A stretch of 39,930 nucleotides of DNA. Source: a virus. The stretch spans positions 1-39,930 of IMG/VR virus record IMGVR_UViG_3300048504_000142, one strand, 5' to 3'. Positions 1 through 7,559 of this stretch are shown piece after piece. The notes below the pieces were generated by a model that saw only the letters and a program-made list of their open reading frames with translations, ran no database searches and was not told where the DNA came from. A program made the translations under genes and the position numbers. The first letter of the stretch is position 1. Each line of letters begins with the position of its first letter.

Positions 1-75
1 CCTGTAAAGAAACCACTGGCAACACCTTCCATTATCAAAGGAAATCCACACCCAATTAAAAGGGAAGACTTCTAA
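1..75 (+). CDS. 3' end of small lysine-rich protein (partial copy of 39750-39878)
   Basis: The frame is open from base 1 (Pro-Val-Lys-Lys-Pro) to TAA at 73-75 and ends in Lys-Arg-Glu-Asp-Phe. It is the truncated repeat copy of the 42-residue gene whose full version is at the right end of the window. It should be counted once. Confidence 0.6.
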   Translation, partial: PVKKPLATPSIIKGNPHPIKREDF

Positions 76-127
76 GAATGGCAGAAAGCATCACAATAAC
101 AGAAGAAGAGACAGGTTCTGAAGCACC
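1..127. repeat. Terminal direct repeat, left copy (assembly overlap of a circular unit)
   Basis: These 127 bases are identical to 39804-39930. They lie between the portal and scaffold genes, which is not where T7-like phages carry their physical ends (between the large terminase and the early genes). The length equals a common assembler k-mer. I therefore read this as the overlap of a circularly closed contig of 39,803 bp, not as a biological terminal repeat. Confidence 0.95.
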
Positions 128-770
128 AGTTGCAGAAGATAATCTTTCTGAACGACCTGAGTGGTTGCCCGAAAAGTTTAGCTCACCAGAAGATATGGCT
201 AAATCATACGGCGAACTTGAGAAGAAGATGTCATCACCGAATGATACACCAGAAGCGGACATTGAGACACCTAAAGGTGAACCTGTTAGCTTTAGCAAGT
301 TTGCTGATGAATACGAAGCTGGTGGTGAGTTATCTAACGATAGCTTCACAGAACTAGAAGGTATGGGATATCCACGGGAAATGGTGGAGACATACATTAA
401 AGGTATGCAATCAGGAGCAACAGCCGATGTTGCCGCAGTTATGGATGTAGCTGGTGGTAAAGAAGGTTACGCAGAATTAACTGATTGGGCAAAGCAATCT
501 CTCGATACTAAAGAACTAGAGTTGTATAACAACATGGTCGATGGTGGGACTGAGAATGCTAAGATGGCAGTCGAATGGCTTGCATCTAAACGTGAAGCGT
601 CAGAAGGTTCTGAACCTAGCTTACTACAAGGTAGAGCATCAGCGGCATCTAAAGATGAATTCCGTAGCACAGCACAAGTTGTAGCGGCTATGAAAGACCC
701 TCGATACGGTAAAGACTCGGCGTACACTAAAGACGTTGAAGAAAAACTAGGACGGTCTTCAGTATTTTAA
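78..770 (+). CDS. Capsid assembly scaffolding protein (T7 gp9-like)
   Basis: This 230-residue acidic protein lies between the portal and major capsid genes, the T7 position of gene 9. Scaffolding proteins organise capsid protein into the procapsid and leave during DNA packaging. The N-terminal ~90 residues are Glu/Pro/Ser-rich and look disordered. The middle is helical, and the C-terminus is basic (AMKDPRYGKDSAYTKDVEEK), as in podoviral scaffolds whose C-terminal helix contacts capsid protein. It is shorter than T7 gp9 (307). ATG 78 follows the preceding stop by 2 nt, with an AAGGGAAG ribosome site upstream. The assignment rests on position, composition and the C-terminal motif; no catalytic residues are expected. 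Confidence 0.85.
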   Translation: MAESITITEEETGSEAPVAEDNLSERPEWLPEKFSSPEDMAKSYGELEKKMSSPNDTPEADIETPKGEPVSFSKFADEYEAGGELSNDSFTELEGMGYPREMVETYIKGMQSGATADVAAVMDVAGGKEGYAELTDWAKQSLDTKELELYNNMVDGGTENAKMAVEWLASKREASEGSEPSLLQGRASAASKDEFRSTAQVVAAMKDPRYGKDSAYTKDVEEKLGRSSVF

Positions 771-779
771 AACTAATTA

Positions 780-801
780 TGGTGGGGAGAAATCCCCATC
801 A
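780..801 (+). promoter_or_regulatory. GNRA-capped RNA hairpin between scaffold and capsid genes
   Basis: Bases 780-788 pair with 793-801 (nine pairs, one G-U) around a GAAA tetraloop. No T tract follows, so it is not a standard terminator. It sits just upstream of a strong Shine-Dalgarno and a 13-codon ORF. It may be an mRNA stability or processing structure for the highly expressed capsid transcript. Confidence 0.6.
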
Positions 802-820
802 ATAACACTAAGGAGTTATT

Positions 821-862
821 ATGCCTAAGAAAAAACCTTACGGAAAAGGTACTAAGAAATAA
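821..862 (+). CDS. 13-residue micro-protein (putative)
   Basis: ATG 821 to TAA 862 encodes MPKKKPYGKGTKK, a very basic Lys/Gly peptide. The Shine-Dalgarno AAGGAG (810-815) is ideal and the spacing is good. No other start nearby can use that site, and the capsid gene begins 134 nt further on. Function is unknown. Its position between scaffold and capsid and its charge would suit a nucleic-acid or capsid-interior binding peptide, but that is inference. The alternative is a leader peptide that positions ribosomes. Confidence 0.5.
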   Translation: MPKKKPYGKGTKK

Positions 863-996
863 CTAACACACCTAATTTGGGTGGTTGAGACTATCGATAA
901 TGAACGACAAGGCCATATGCGTATGACAACCCTGACTAGTAAGAGACCGAAAGTCATTCTTAAAATCTATAAATTATTTTCAAATAGGAAAAGACA

Positions 997-1956
997 ATGA
1001 CAAACGTAACTCCATCGCGCCTCGGTGCGGTAAACCTAGCGGCGGCTAATGCAACGCAGTCGAATGCTTTATTTCTTAAAGTATTTGCTGGTGAAGTTTT
1101 AACTGCTTTTGACGAAACAAACGTAATGAAAGATTTACACGTATCGCGTACAATCGCATCTGGTAAATCAGCATCATTCCCAGTGACAGGTAAGGCGAAT
1201 GCCGCATACCACACTGTAGGTACACCATTATTGGGTACACAGAAAATTGCACATAACGAAATCGTTGTTAACATCGATGACGTTTTGATTGCAGATACAT
1301 TCATCGCAAACATTGATGAAGCTAAGAACCACTACGATGTACGTGCAGAATACTCACGTCTATTAGGTATGGCTCTTGCAAAACAATTTGATGTACGTTG
1401 CTTACAGTTAGCAGTATTAGCGGCTCGCTCATCTGCAACAGTAACTGGCGGTAATGGCGGTTCAGCTATTACAGACGCAGATTCAAAGACTAATGGTGCA
1501 TCATTAGCGGCATCAATCTTTGAAGCGGCTAAAATCATGGACGAGAAAGACGTTCCAGAGAACGAACGTGTTGCTATCGTGAAACCAGCACAATACTACA
1601 ACCTTGTACAAACAACAGACGTAATCAACCGTGACTTCGGTGGTGCTGGTGTTTATGCAGACGGTACAGTTCTTAAAGTTGCTGGTATTGATATTGTTAA
1701 ATCAAACAATGTACCATCAACAAACGTATCAGCAGTAGCTGGTGAGAACAACACTTATCACGGTGACTTCTCAACTACAGCGGCAGTTGTAATGCAGAAG
1801 CAAGCTTTGGGTACTGTTAAGTTAATGGACTTAGCTGTTGAAAGAACATCTGGTGACTTCGAAGTTATGTACCAAGGTACATTAATGGCGGCGAAGTACG
1901 CAATGGGACACGGCATCTTGCGTCCTGAGTGTTCAGTAGAAATCAAAACTGCTTAA
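997..1956 (+). CDS. Major capsid protein (T7 gp10A-like)
   Basis: This 319-residue HK97-fold capsid protein of the T7 type forms the icosahedral shell. The N-terminus (MTNVTPSRLGAVNLAAAN), followed by ALFLKVFAGEVLTAFDETNV and the central VGTPLLG and VVNIDDVLIADTFIANIDE segments, is characteristic of podoviral gp10. It is slightly shorter than T7 gp10A (345). I see no gp10B-type slippery extension: the gene stops cleanly and is followed at once by a strong terminator. Translation probably uses AGGAAAAG at 986-993. It lies in the canonical scaffold-capsid-gp11 order. Confidence 0.97.
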   Translation: MTNVTPSRLGAVNLAAANATQSNALFLKVFAGEVLTAFDETNVMKDLHVSRTIASGKSASFPVTGKANAAYHTVGTPLLGTQKIAHNEIVVNIDDVLIADTFIANIDEAKNHYDVRAEYSRLLGMALAKQFDVRCLQLAVLAARSSATVTGGNGGSAITDADSKTNGASLAASIFEAAKIMDEKDVPENERVAIVKPAQYYNLVQTTDVINRDFGGAGVYADGTVLKVAGIDIVKSNNVPSTNVSAVAGENNTYHGDFSTTAAVVMQKQALGTVKLMDLAVERTSGDFEVMYQGTLMAAKYAMGHGILRPECSVEIKTA

Positions 1957-1965
1957 TCTAATTCT

Positions 1966-1999
1966 GGGTTGGCCTTTAATCGGGTCAACCCTTTTTTTT
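1966..1999 (+). terminator. Intrinsic terminator after the capsid gene
   Basis: GGGTTGGCC pairs with GGTCAACCC (nine pairs, one wobble) around an eight-base loop, followed by eight T (1992-1999). It begins 9 nt after the capsid stop, the place where T7 has T-phi after gene 10. It should lower transcription of the tail genes relative to capsid. Confidence 0.92.
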
Positions 2000-2012
2000 A
2001 AATGAGGACATC

Positions 2013-2600
2013 ATGACAAAACCAACGTCTATGACCGAGCTAGAAGCGGTCAACGTTTTGCTGACAACAATCGGCGAAGCTCCTGTTAACACACTTACAG
2101 GTAATCAGGTTACAGATGTAACAATCGCTAACCAAGTGCTGACTGAGGTAAGCCGTGAGGTTCAAGCTCAAGGCTGGCACTTTAATACCGAAGATAAAGT
2201 CGTGCTTAGTCGTAACGAATTTAACCAAATTGTTATACCTGCAGATGTTGCACGTATAGACACACCAGACTTCAATACAGTCGAAAGAGATGGAAAGTTG
2301 TTTGATTTAACAGCTAGGTCTTTAGAATTTCAAGCAAGTGTTGAAGCAACAATCGTATATTATAAAGATTTCTTAGCTCTACCCGACACCGCCAAACGTT
2401 ACATTACAACAAGGGCGGCACGTATATTCTCAGATCGAATGCTCAACTCAGAATCTATCAGTAAAATGGTACGTATAGATGAGCAACGTGCATTAACTGA
2501 TCTTAAAGAATTTGAAGGTGATACAGCGGATTTCAATATGATGGATAACTATTCAGTATCGCGTGTAATGAATCGTGGAAACAACCGTAGGATGATCTAA
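2013..2600 (+). CDS. Tail tubular protein A (T7 gp11-like)
   Basis: At 195 residues it is almost the length of T7 gp11 (196). gp11 forms the dodecameric adaptor ring between portal and nozzle to which fibers attach. The start MTELEAVNVLLTTIGEAPVN and the following EVQAQGWHFNTE are the hallmark of this family. ATG 2013 has AATGAGGA upstream. The last base of its stop codon (TAA, 2598-2600) overlaps the gp12 start (TAATG), indicating translational coupling. Confidence 0.95.
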   Translation: MTKPTSMTELEAVNVLLTTIGEAPVNTLTGNQVTDVTIANQVLTEVSREVQAQGWHFNTEDKVVLSRNEFNQIVIPADVARIDTPDFNTVERDGKLFDLTARSLEFQASVEATIVYYKDFLALPDTAKRYITTRAARIFSDRMLNSESISKMVRIDEQRALTDLKEFEGDTADFNMMDNYSVSRVMNRGNNRRMI

Positions 2601-4954
2601 TGGGAATGATAAGCTCCGCTATCCCCAACCTGATACAAGGCATATCGCAACAATCTCCAGCTCTAAGGTTATCATCTCAAGCTGAACAACAGGTTAATGC
2701 GTTTCCTTCTCTCGTTGAGGGTTTACAAAAGCGACCACCGCTAGAACACGTAGCAACAATGAGTAATTCCGCAACAACGGGGTCATTCACACACCTAATA
2801 AACAGGGACGTATCAGAACGTTATTTCATGTTTATTAATGGTAGTAATCAAATATCTATATATGATTTAGCTGGCAACCAGAAAACCGTTAGCTATCCTG
2901 ATGGTACTAATTACTTAAATAGTTCATCACCAACTACAGATTTTAGAGCTGTTACAGTTGCTGATTATACATTCATTGTTAACTCAACACAGACAACAGC
3001 AATGAGTTCACAGCTAACTCCTTTATATCCTTTCAAGGGTCTTATAGCAGTTAAGCAAGGTGATTATAACCAAAGGTTCACTGTATACCTTGATGGAAGC
3101 GTTGCCGCTGATATTACAACTTCTTCCTCCGACCAAATACAAACACGTACAGATGACATCGCTTCGCGCTTGGCATCCGCAATAAATGGACAATCTAACT
3201 TCACCGCACAGGCTGATGGCTCTACAGTTGTAATATCAAAAACTGGAGATGCTACGTTTGATTTAGCTACCTATGATAGTTTAGGTGATACTGGATTAAG
3301 CCCTACTGTTGGTACAGTACAGCGATTTGATGACTTACCATCATCAGCACCACAAGGATACATAGCTCACATACAAGGTGATCAGACAAACGACTTTGAC
3401 GATTACTATGTAAAGTTTGAAAGCGATAACGGAACACAGAATAAAATTGGTACAGGTGTATGGATTGAGTGGGTAGAGCCAAATATTGAATTTGAGCTAG
3501 ACGCTTCTACAATGCCTCACTTACTTATTAGGCAAGCAGATGGTTCATTTGCATTTAGACAGGCTGATTGGGGTGACAGGGCAGTAGGTGATTTAACATC
3601 AATCCCTAACCCATCATTCGTAGGTAAGAAGATTACAGATGTATTTTTCTTTCAGAACCGACTTGGTGTGTTGGCAGATGAGAATGTTATTATGTCACGT
3701 ACCTCAGATTACTTTGATTTCTTTGGTACAACAGCTAGAACCTTATTAGATAACGACCCTATAGATGTAGCGGCAAGCCACGTTAAGGTTTCTACATTGA
3801 AACACGCTGTGCCGTTTGACAGAAAGCTATTGCTATTCTCCGACCAAACACAGTTCATTCTGAAGGGCGGAGACTTTATTACTCCTAAGAATACATCAAT
3901 AAGTCAAACAACCGAGTATGAAGCTAATACAACTACAAGCCCAGTAAGTGCTGGTAATGTTGTGTACTTCCCTGCCAAGCGTGGTGGGTTCACTTCAATA
4001 AGAGAATATTATGTTGTTGATGATACAGACAGATCAGATGCTACAGATATTACATCTCACGTAGCTAAGTATGTTCCTGATGGTGTTTATAAGTTAGCGG
4101 CTAGTACCGCTGAGAATGCCTTAGTTATAATGTCTTCTTTAGCTACAGATACAATATTCTTATATAAATACCACTGGGCTGGTCGTGAGAAGATGCAATC
4201 ATCATGGTCTAAGTACAAATTTGAAGGTGCTGAAGTTTTAAACGCTGAATTTATTGAAAGTACATTATACATTGTATTAAATAAATCAGGTAAAACAATA
4301 CTACAGCAAATACATTTTGATGCAGGTCGAAGTGATACAGACCAAGATTATGTGACAAGGCTAGACTATAGACTTTCTAATCAAGAGGTTAGCAAGGCAT
4401 ATAACAGTGCAACCAATCAAACAACAATAACAACACCGTATTCATTAATAAATCCAGTAGTAGTAACTAGAGGTACAAACCAAGGTACTGTAATAAATAA
4501 TGTAAGTGCATCGGGTACAACAATTATCGTATCAGGAAACCATACATCTACAGAATTCTACGTAGGTGAGCGTTACACAATGACATACGAGTTCTCTGAG
4601 CCTACGCTTAAAGAACCTACAGCATCTGGTGGACGTGTTGCCATTACTGGTGGACGACTTCAGATCAAACACTGGTTACTAAGATATCAAGATAGTGGTG
4701 ATTTTAAAGTCAGCGTTATACAAAAACAAAACTCACAAGCACAAGAGTACGTCTTTACAGGTCGTATTATCGGTGGTGGTTCTAACTTACTTGGCTCTAC
4801 AGCGTTAGATAGTGGAGACTTTAGGTTTCCAGTTATGTCTAAAGCTGAACGAATACGAGTATTAATAGAGAGTGATAGCCACCTACCCTGCCAATTCTTA
4901 TCGGCAGAATGGGAAGGCAATATGCACCTCAGAAGTAGAAGAGTAAATGGATAA
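2600..4954 (+). CDS. Tail tubular protein B / nozzle (T7 gp12-like)
   Basis: This 784-residue protein compares with 794 in T7. gp12 forms the hexameric tail nozzle. The N-terminus (SSAIPNLIQGISQQSPALRL, then QVNAFPSLVEGLQKRPP) is diagnostic. The centre (FFQNRLGVLADENVIMSRTSDYFDFF) and the following LLLFSDQTQFIL are typical of the beta-propeller part. The start overlaps the gp11 stop by one base, and the end overlaps the next gene by 8 nt. Confidence 0.96.
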   Translation: MGMISSAIPNLIQGISQQSPALRLSSQAEQQVNAFPSLVEGLQKRPPLEHVATMSNSATTGSFTHLINRDVSERYFMFINGSNQISIYDLAGNQKTVSYPDGTNYLNSSSPTTDFRAVTVADYTFIVNSTQTTAMSSQLTPLYPFKGLIAVKQGDYNQRFTVYLDGSVAADITTSSSDQIQTRTDDIASRLASAINGQSNFTAQADGSTVVISKTGDATFDLATYDSLGDTGLSPTVGTVQRFDDLPSSAPQGYIAHIQGDQTNDFDDYYVKFESDNGTQNKIGTGVWIEWVEPNIEFELDASTMPHLLIRQADGSFAFRQADWGDRAVGDLTSIPNPSFVGKKITDVFFFQNRLGVLADENVIMSRTSDYFDFFGTTARTLLDNDPIDVAASHVKVSTLKHAVPFDRKLLLFSDQTQFILKGGDFITPKNTSISQTTEYEANTTTSPVSAGNVVYFPAKRGGFTSIREYYVVDDTDRSDATDITSHVAKYVPDGVYKLAASTAENALVIMSSLATDTIFLYKYHWAGREKMQSSWSKYKFEGAEVLNAEFIESTLYIVLNKSGKTILQQIHFDAGRSDTDQDYVTRLDYRLSNQEVSKAYNSATNQTTITTPYSLINPVVVTRGTNQGTVINNVSASGTTIIVSGNHTSTEFYVGERYTMTYEFSEPTLKEPTASGGRVAITGGRLQIKHWLLRYQDSGDFKVSVIQKQNSQAQEYVFTGRIIGGGSNLLGSTALDSGDFRFPVMSKAERIRVLIESDSHLPCQFLSAEWEGNMHLRSRRVNG

Positions 4955-5420
4955 TAAACTACTAACACCGACAACGGTGGAAGATGTAGATTTTATCGCT
5001 CCTAGATTAAGACAAGCAGATTATGAAGAATGCAAGGCGGCTACAGGTAATGAGCCACTAAGCGTTCTTCATAATGGTCTCGATGTAGGAGATATAACAC
5101 TAACCCTGCGTTCACCTGATGGTGAGCGTGTGGGTCTGTGTGGTGTGGTAAAGTCTTACTTAGAAAACGCAGGGGTCGTCTGGATGTGCGCTACAGATGA
5201 CATCTATCAATACCAGATGACTTTCTTGCGTAACAGTAAAGAAGCTTTGGCCTACTTAGGTCAGGACTATTCATTACTATATAACTGTGTAGATGCCCGA
5301 AACACTGTCCATATGAAATGGCTTGATTGGATGGGCTTTACGTTCATCAACAAGCACGAAAACTACGGGGCTGAAAGCAGACCCTTTTACGAATTTGTAA
5401 GGATTAATAAAAATGTGTGA
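4947..5420 (+). CDS. Internal virion protein gp13-like (GNAT-like fold, DUF2833 type)
   Basis: This 157-residue protein follows gp12, as gene 13 does in T7. It resembles the gp13 family, which has an acetyltransferase-like fold: early strand DVDFIAPRLRQAD, GLCGVVKSY strand, LLYNCVDARNTVHMKWLDWMGF with the typical GNAT helix pattern, and the C-terminal FVRINK strand. In T7, gp13 is needed for virion morphogenesis. Enzymatic activity is unproven here. It overlaps the gp12 end and its own end overlaps gp14 by 8 nt. Confidence 0.8.
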   Translation: MDNKLLTPTTVEDVDFIAPRLRQADYEECKAATGNEPLSVLHNGLDVGDITLTLRSPDGERVGLCGVVKSYLENAGVVWMCATDDIYQYQMTFLRNSKEALAYLGQDYSLLYNCVDARNTVHMKWLDWMGFTFINKHENYGAESRPFYEFVRINKNV

Positions 5421-5931
5421 CCCTCAAATGGCTATGACCGCTTTAAAAGTAGGCGGCACTATAATGGAACAACGGAAGAAAGAAGAAGAAGCACAACGAA
5501 TTGCTCAAGAGTCAAAAGATGCTTACTTCATGAAAAGCAAACAAGCTAACTTGCGAGTATTGCAAGAACAAAATAAAGCATCTGAAGCAAAACAAGATGC
5601 TGATCTAAAAGCCATGAAATCACAAGGTACAGCAATAGCAGTCGCTGGTGGTTCTGGAGTTCAAGGAAACAACGTTAGTCAGCTTATAAATGACTTTGAG
5701 CGTTCTGAAGGTGTATTAACAGCACGAATTGAAAGACAGCTAGAAGGTATCCAACAACAAAACGAGATGGATAAACTAGCTTTCCAATCTGAAGCTCAGA
5801 GTAGAATTAACGCAAACCCACCGCCTAGCTTTGCTGAAAGCTTATTCAAAGTCGCGGCAGTTGCAGGGGGTGGATACTTAGACGCTCAAGAGTCAAACGC
5901 TCAAACCTCATATGAAACAGGAGTAGCATAA
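5413..5931 (+). CDS. Internal virion protein gp14-like
   Basis: This 172-residue protein is in the gene 14 position. T7 gp14 (196 aa) is ejected into the host and forms the outer-membrane part of the DNA-translocation channel. Visible here are a helical Lys/Glu/Gln-rich middle, the glycine-rich segment AIAVAGGSGVQGNNVSQL typical of the family (residues ~75-95), and a hydrophobic ALA/GLY stretch near residues 140-150 (FKVAAVAGGGYL). The start overlaps gp13; the stop overlaps the gp15 start by one base. Confidence 0.8.
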   Translation: MCDPQMAMTALKVGGTIMEQRKKEEEAQRIAQESKDAYFMKSKQANLRVLQEQNKASEAKQDADLKAMKSQGTAIAVAGGSGVQGNNVSQLINDFERSEGVLTARIERQLEGIQQQNEMDKLAFQSEAQSRINANPPPSFAESLFKVAAVAGGGYLDAQESNAQTSYETGVA

Positions 5932-7544
5932 TGGCACGACCAGTAGTGGGAAATCCATTCGAAAACCAAATACCAAGCATATCTCCTACTGCTAGAGTTG
6001 TAGAGACATATGTACAACCAGTTAAAAATAAAGACTTTGAAGCGTTAACTCAGATGCTTAACGAGTTAGACCCGAAGGTTAAGCGAAACGCTGAGAATAA
6101 TAAGAAACGCGCAGACGATTTAGCATATAAAGAAGGTACTAGACTGTATCAAGAAAACAGAGTTGCTATGGGCGAAGCTGTTAAACAAGGTCTAATACCA
6201 GAAGGCGCAAGCCCTTATCTCAGAAAAGGCTATCGTGAGTCACAGATGAACACGTTAGCTATGAGATATACAGGTGAACTAGAAGCCGCATTAGCGTCTC
6301 AAAACCTACATCATAACGATGACCCTAATGTAGTTAATAAGTTTATTAGTGATTTCCAAGCTGACTTCGTAGAAGCTAATGGTATGTCACAATTCTCTAA
6401 TGCAGAGATGGCAACTAACTTTGGTACGTCAGCGGCTAAAGCAGAAGAATTATTTCGACAATCTTGGCAGAATAAACATATCGAATGGCAGAAAGAAGAA
6501 AACTACAAACAACTTGGTAACGAAGTATACGAAGCTGTTTCAACTATGCTTACTGATGATATGGATGAAATATCTTATATGACAAACCGTGGGATGTTTG
6601 GTGTATGGCTAGAAGAAACAGCCGCCAAATACTCAACAAACGGCGCAAATAACGCTAAAGTATTGGACACAATTATCGATGCTGTTGGTATTCACGTACA
6701 AGAAACTGGTGATTTAGAAGTATTAGAAGTTTTTAAAGACACTAAATTTGGTACAGATGTTGTAGGTAATTCTTTATATTATAAGAAAAAAGAAAACGCG
6801 ATTATCAATAAATCTATACAGATAGAGAACACTAGGATTGCTAGAGAAGAAAAACTATTAGACAAAAAGAATGAAGAAATTCGTGCAAGCTCCGCACAAT
6901 TCCTTATTGATTATGTGACCGACCCAACACCAGAAAATGAAATGCTTTTAAGAGGTCAAATATTTGATTTAAAAATGTCGTCCGAAGAGAAAAACACATC
7001 ATTAGCAATATCTTATACCAATACTTTAAGGTCAATGGAGAAAGCTGAACGACTTGGTGGACAAAATAAAACTGCAGAAAGTGAACTAAATTTAGACGCG
7101 GCTTTAAGTAAAGCTAAAACCATTGAAGAAGCTTCTGATATTATTTTAAGATACTCAGAAGAAGGTAAGGTTACTGTAGAAGGTGTTAACGCCAAACTAA
7201 ATATCTGGAAATCTCAATATAACCCTGAGTTAGATGATCAACTTGGTTTAGATTTCGTGGGGCAATCTACTGAACGTGAGATGATGAAAAGAATTGAAAT
7301 GGTCATCAAAGGTAACATGGAAGATTATGATGATGCTAGAGCGCATAGATCAGTCTTAGTCGCGGCAGAATATAGGGCGCAAATGAGACTAGGAGTTGCC
7401 TTATTCAAAGAGGAAAACGGTGGAAGATTTCCAAGCCCTGCTGAAATGGATTTACTTTCAACGAACCAATTCAGCATGATTATTGCTAAATATCAATATC
7501 TGTTAACTCCGTTAGAGGAATTACCAACAGACCTAAATAATTAA
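5931..7544 (+). CDS. Internal virion protein gp15-like
   Basis: This 537-residue, highly charged, mostly helical protein is in the gene 15 slot. T7 gp15 (747 aa) forms the periplasmic tube of the ejectosome together with gp16. This version is about 200 residues shorter. The N-terminus (NPFENQIPSISPTARVVETYV) and TLAMRYTGELEAALA resemble gp15 proteins of marine T7-like phages. There is no signal peptide or membrane segment. Assignment relies largely on synteny and helical composition. Confidence 0.8.
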   Translation: MARPVVGNPFENQIPSISPTARVVETYVQPVKNKDFEALTQMLNELDPKVKRNAENNKKRADDLAYKEGTRLYQENRVAMGEAVKQGLIPEGASPYLRKGYRESQMNTLAMRYTGELEAALASQNLHHNDDPNVVNKFISDFQADFVEANGMSQFSNAEMATNFGTSAAKAEELFRQSWQNKHIEWQKEENYKQLGNEVYEAVSTMLTDDMDEISYMTNRGMFGVWLEETAAKYSTNGANNAKVLDTIIDAVGIHVQETGDLEVLEVFKDTKFGTDVVGNSLYYKKKENAIINKSIQIENTRIAREEKLLDKKNEEIRASSAQFLIDYVTDPTPENEMLLRGQIFDLKMSSEEKNTSLAISYTNTLRSMEKAERLGGQNKTAESELNLDAALSKAKTIEEASDIILRYSEEGKVTVEGVNAKLNIWKSQYNPELDDQLGLDFVGQSTEREMMKRIEMVIKGNMEDYDDARAHRSVLVAAEYRAQMRLGVALFKEENGGRFPSPAEMDLLSTNQFSMIIAKYQYLLTPLEELPTDLNN

Positions 7545-7559
7545 TAGAAAGATTATAAA

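Noticed and set aside
873-897. Promoter-like GGTTGAGACTATCG upstream of the capsid gene
   Set aside because: It resembles the phage promoter but has an extra base and mismatches in the start region, while the other five sites are nearly identical.
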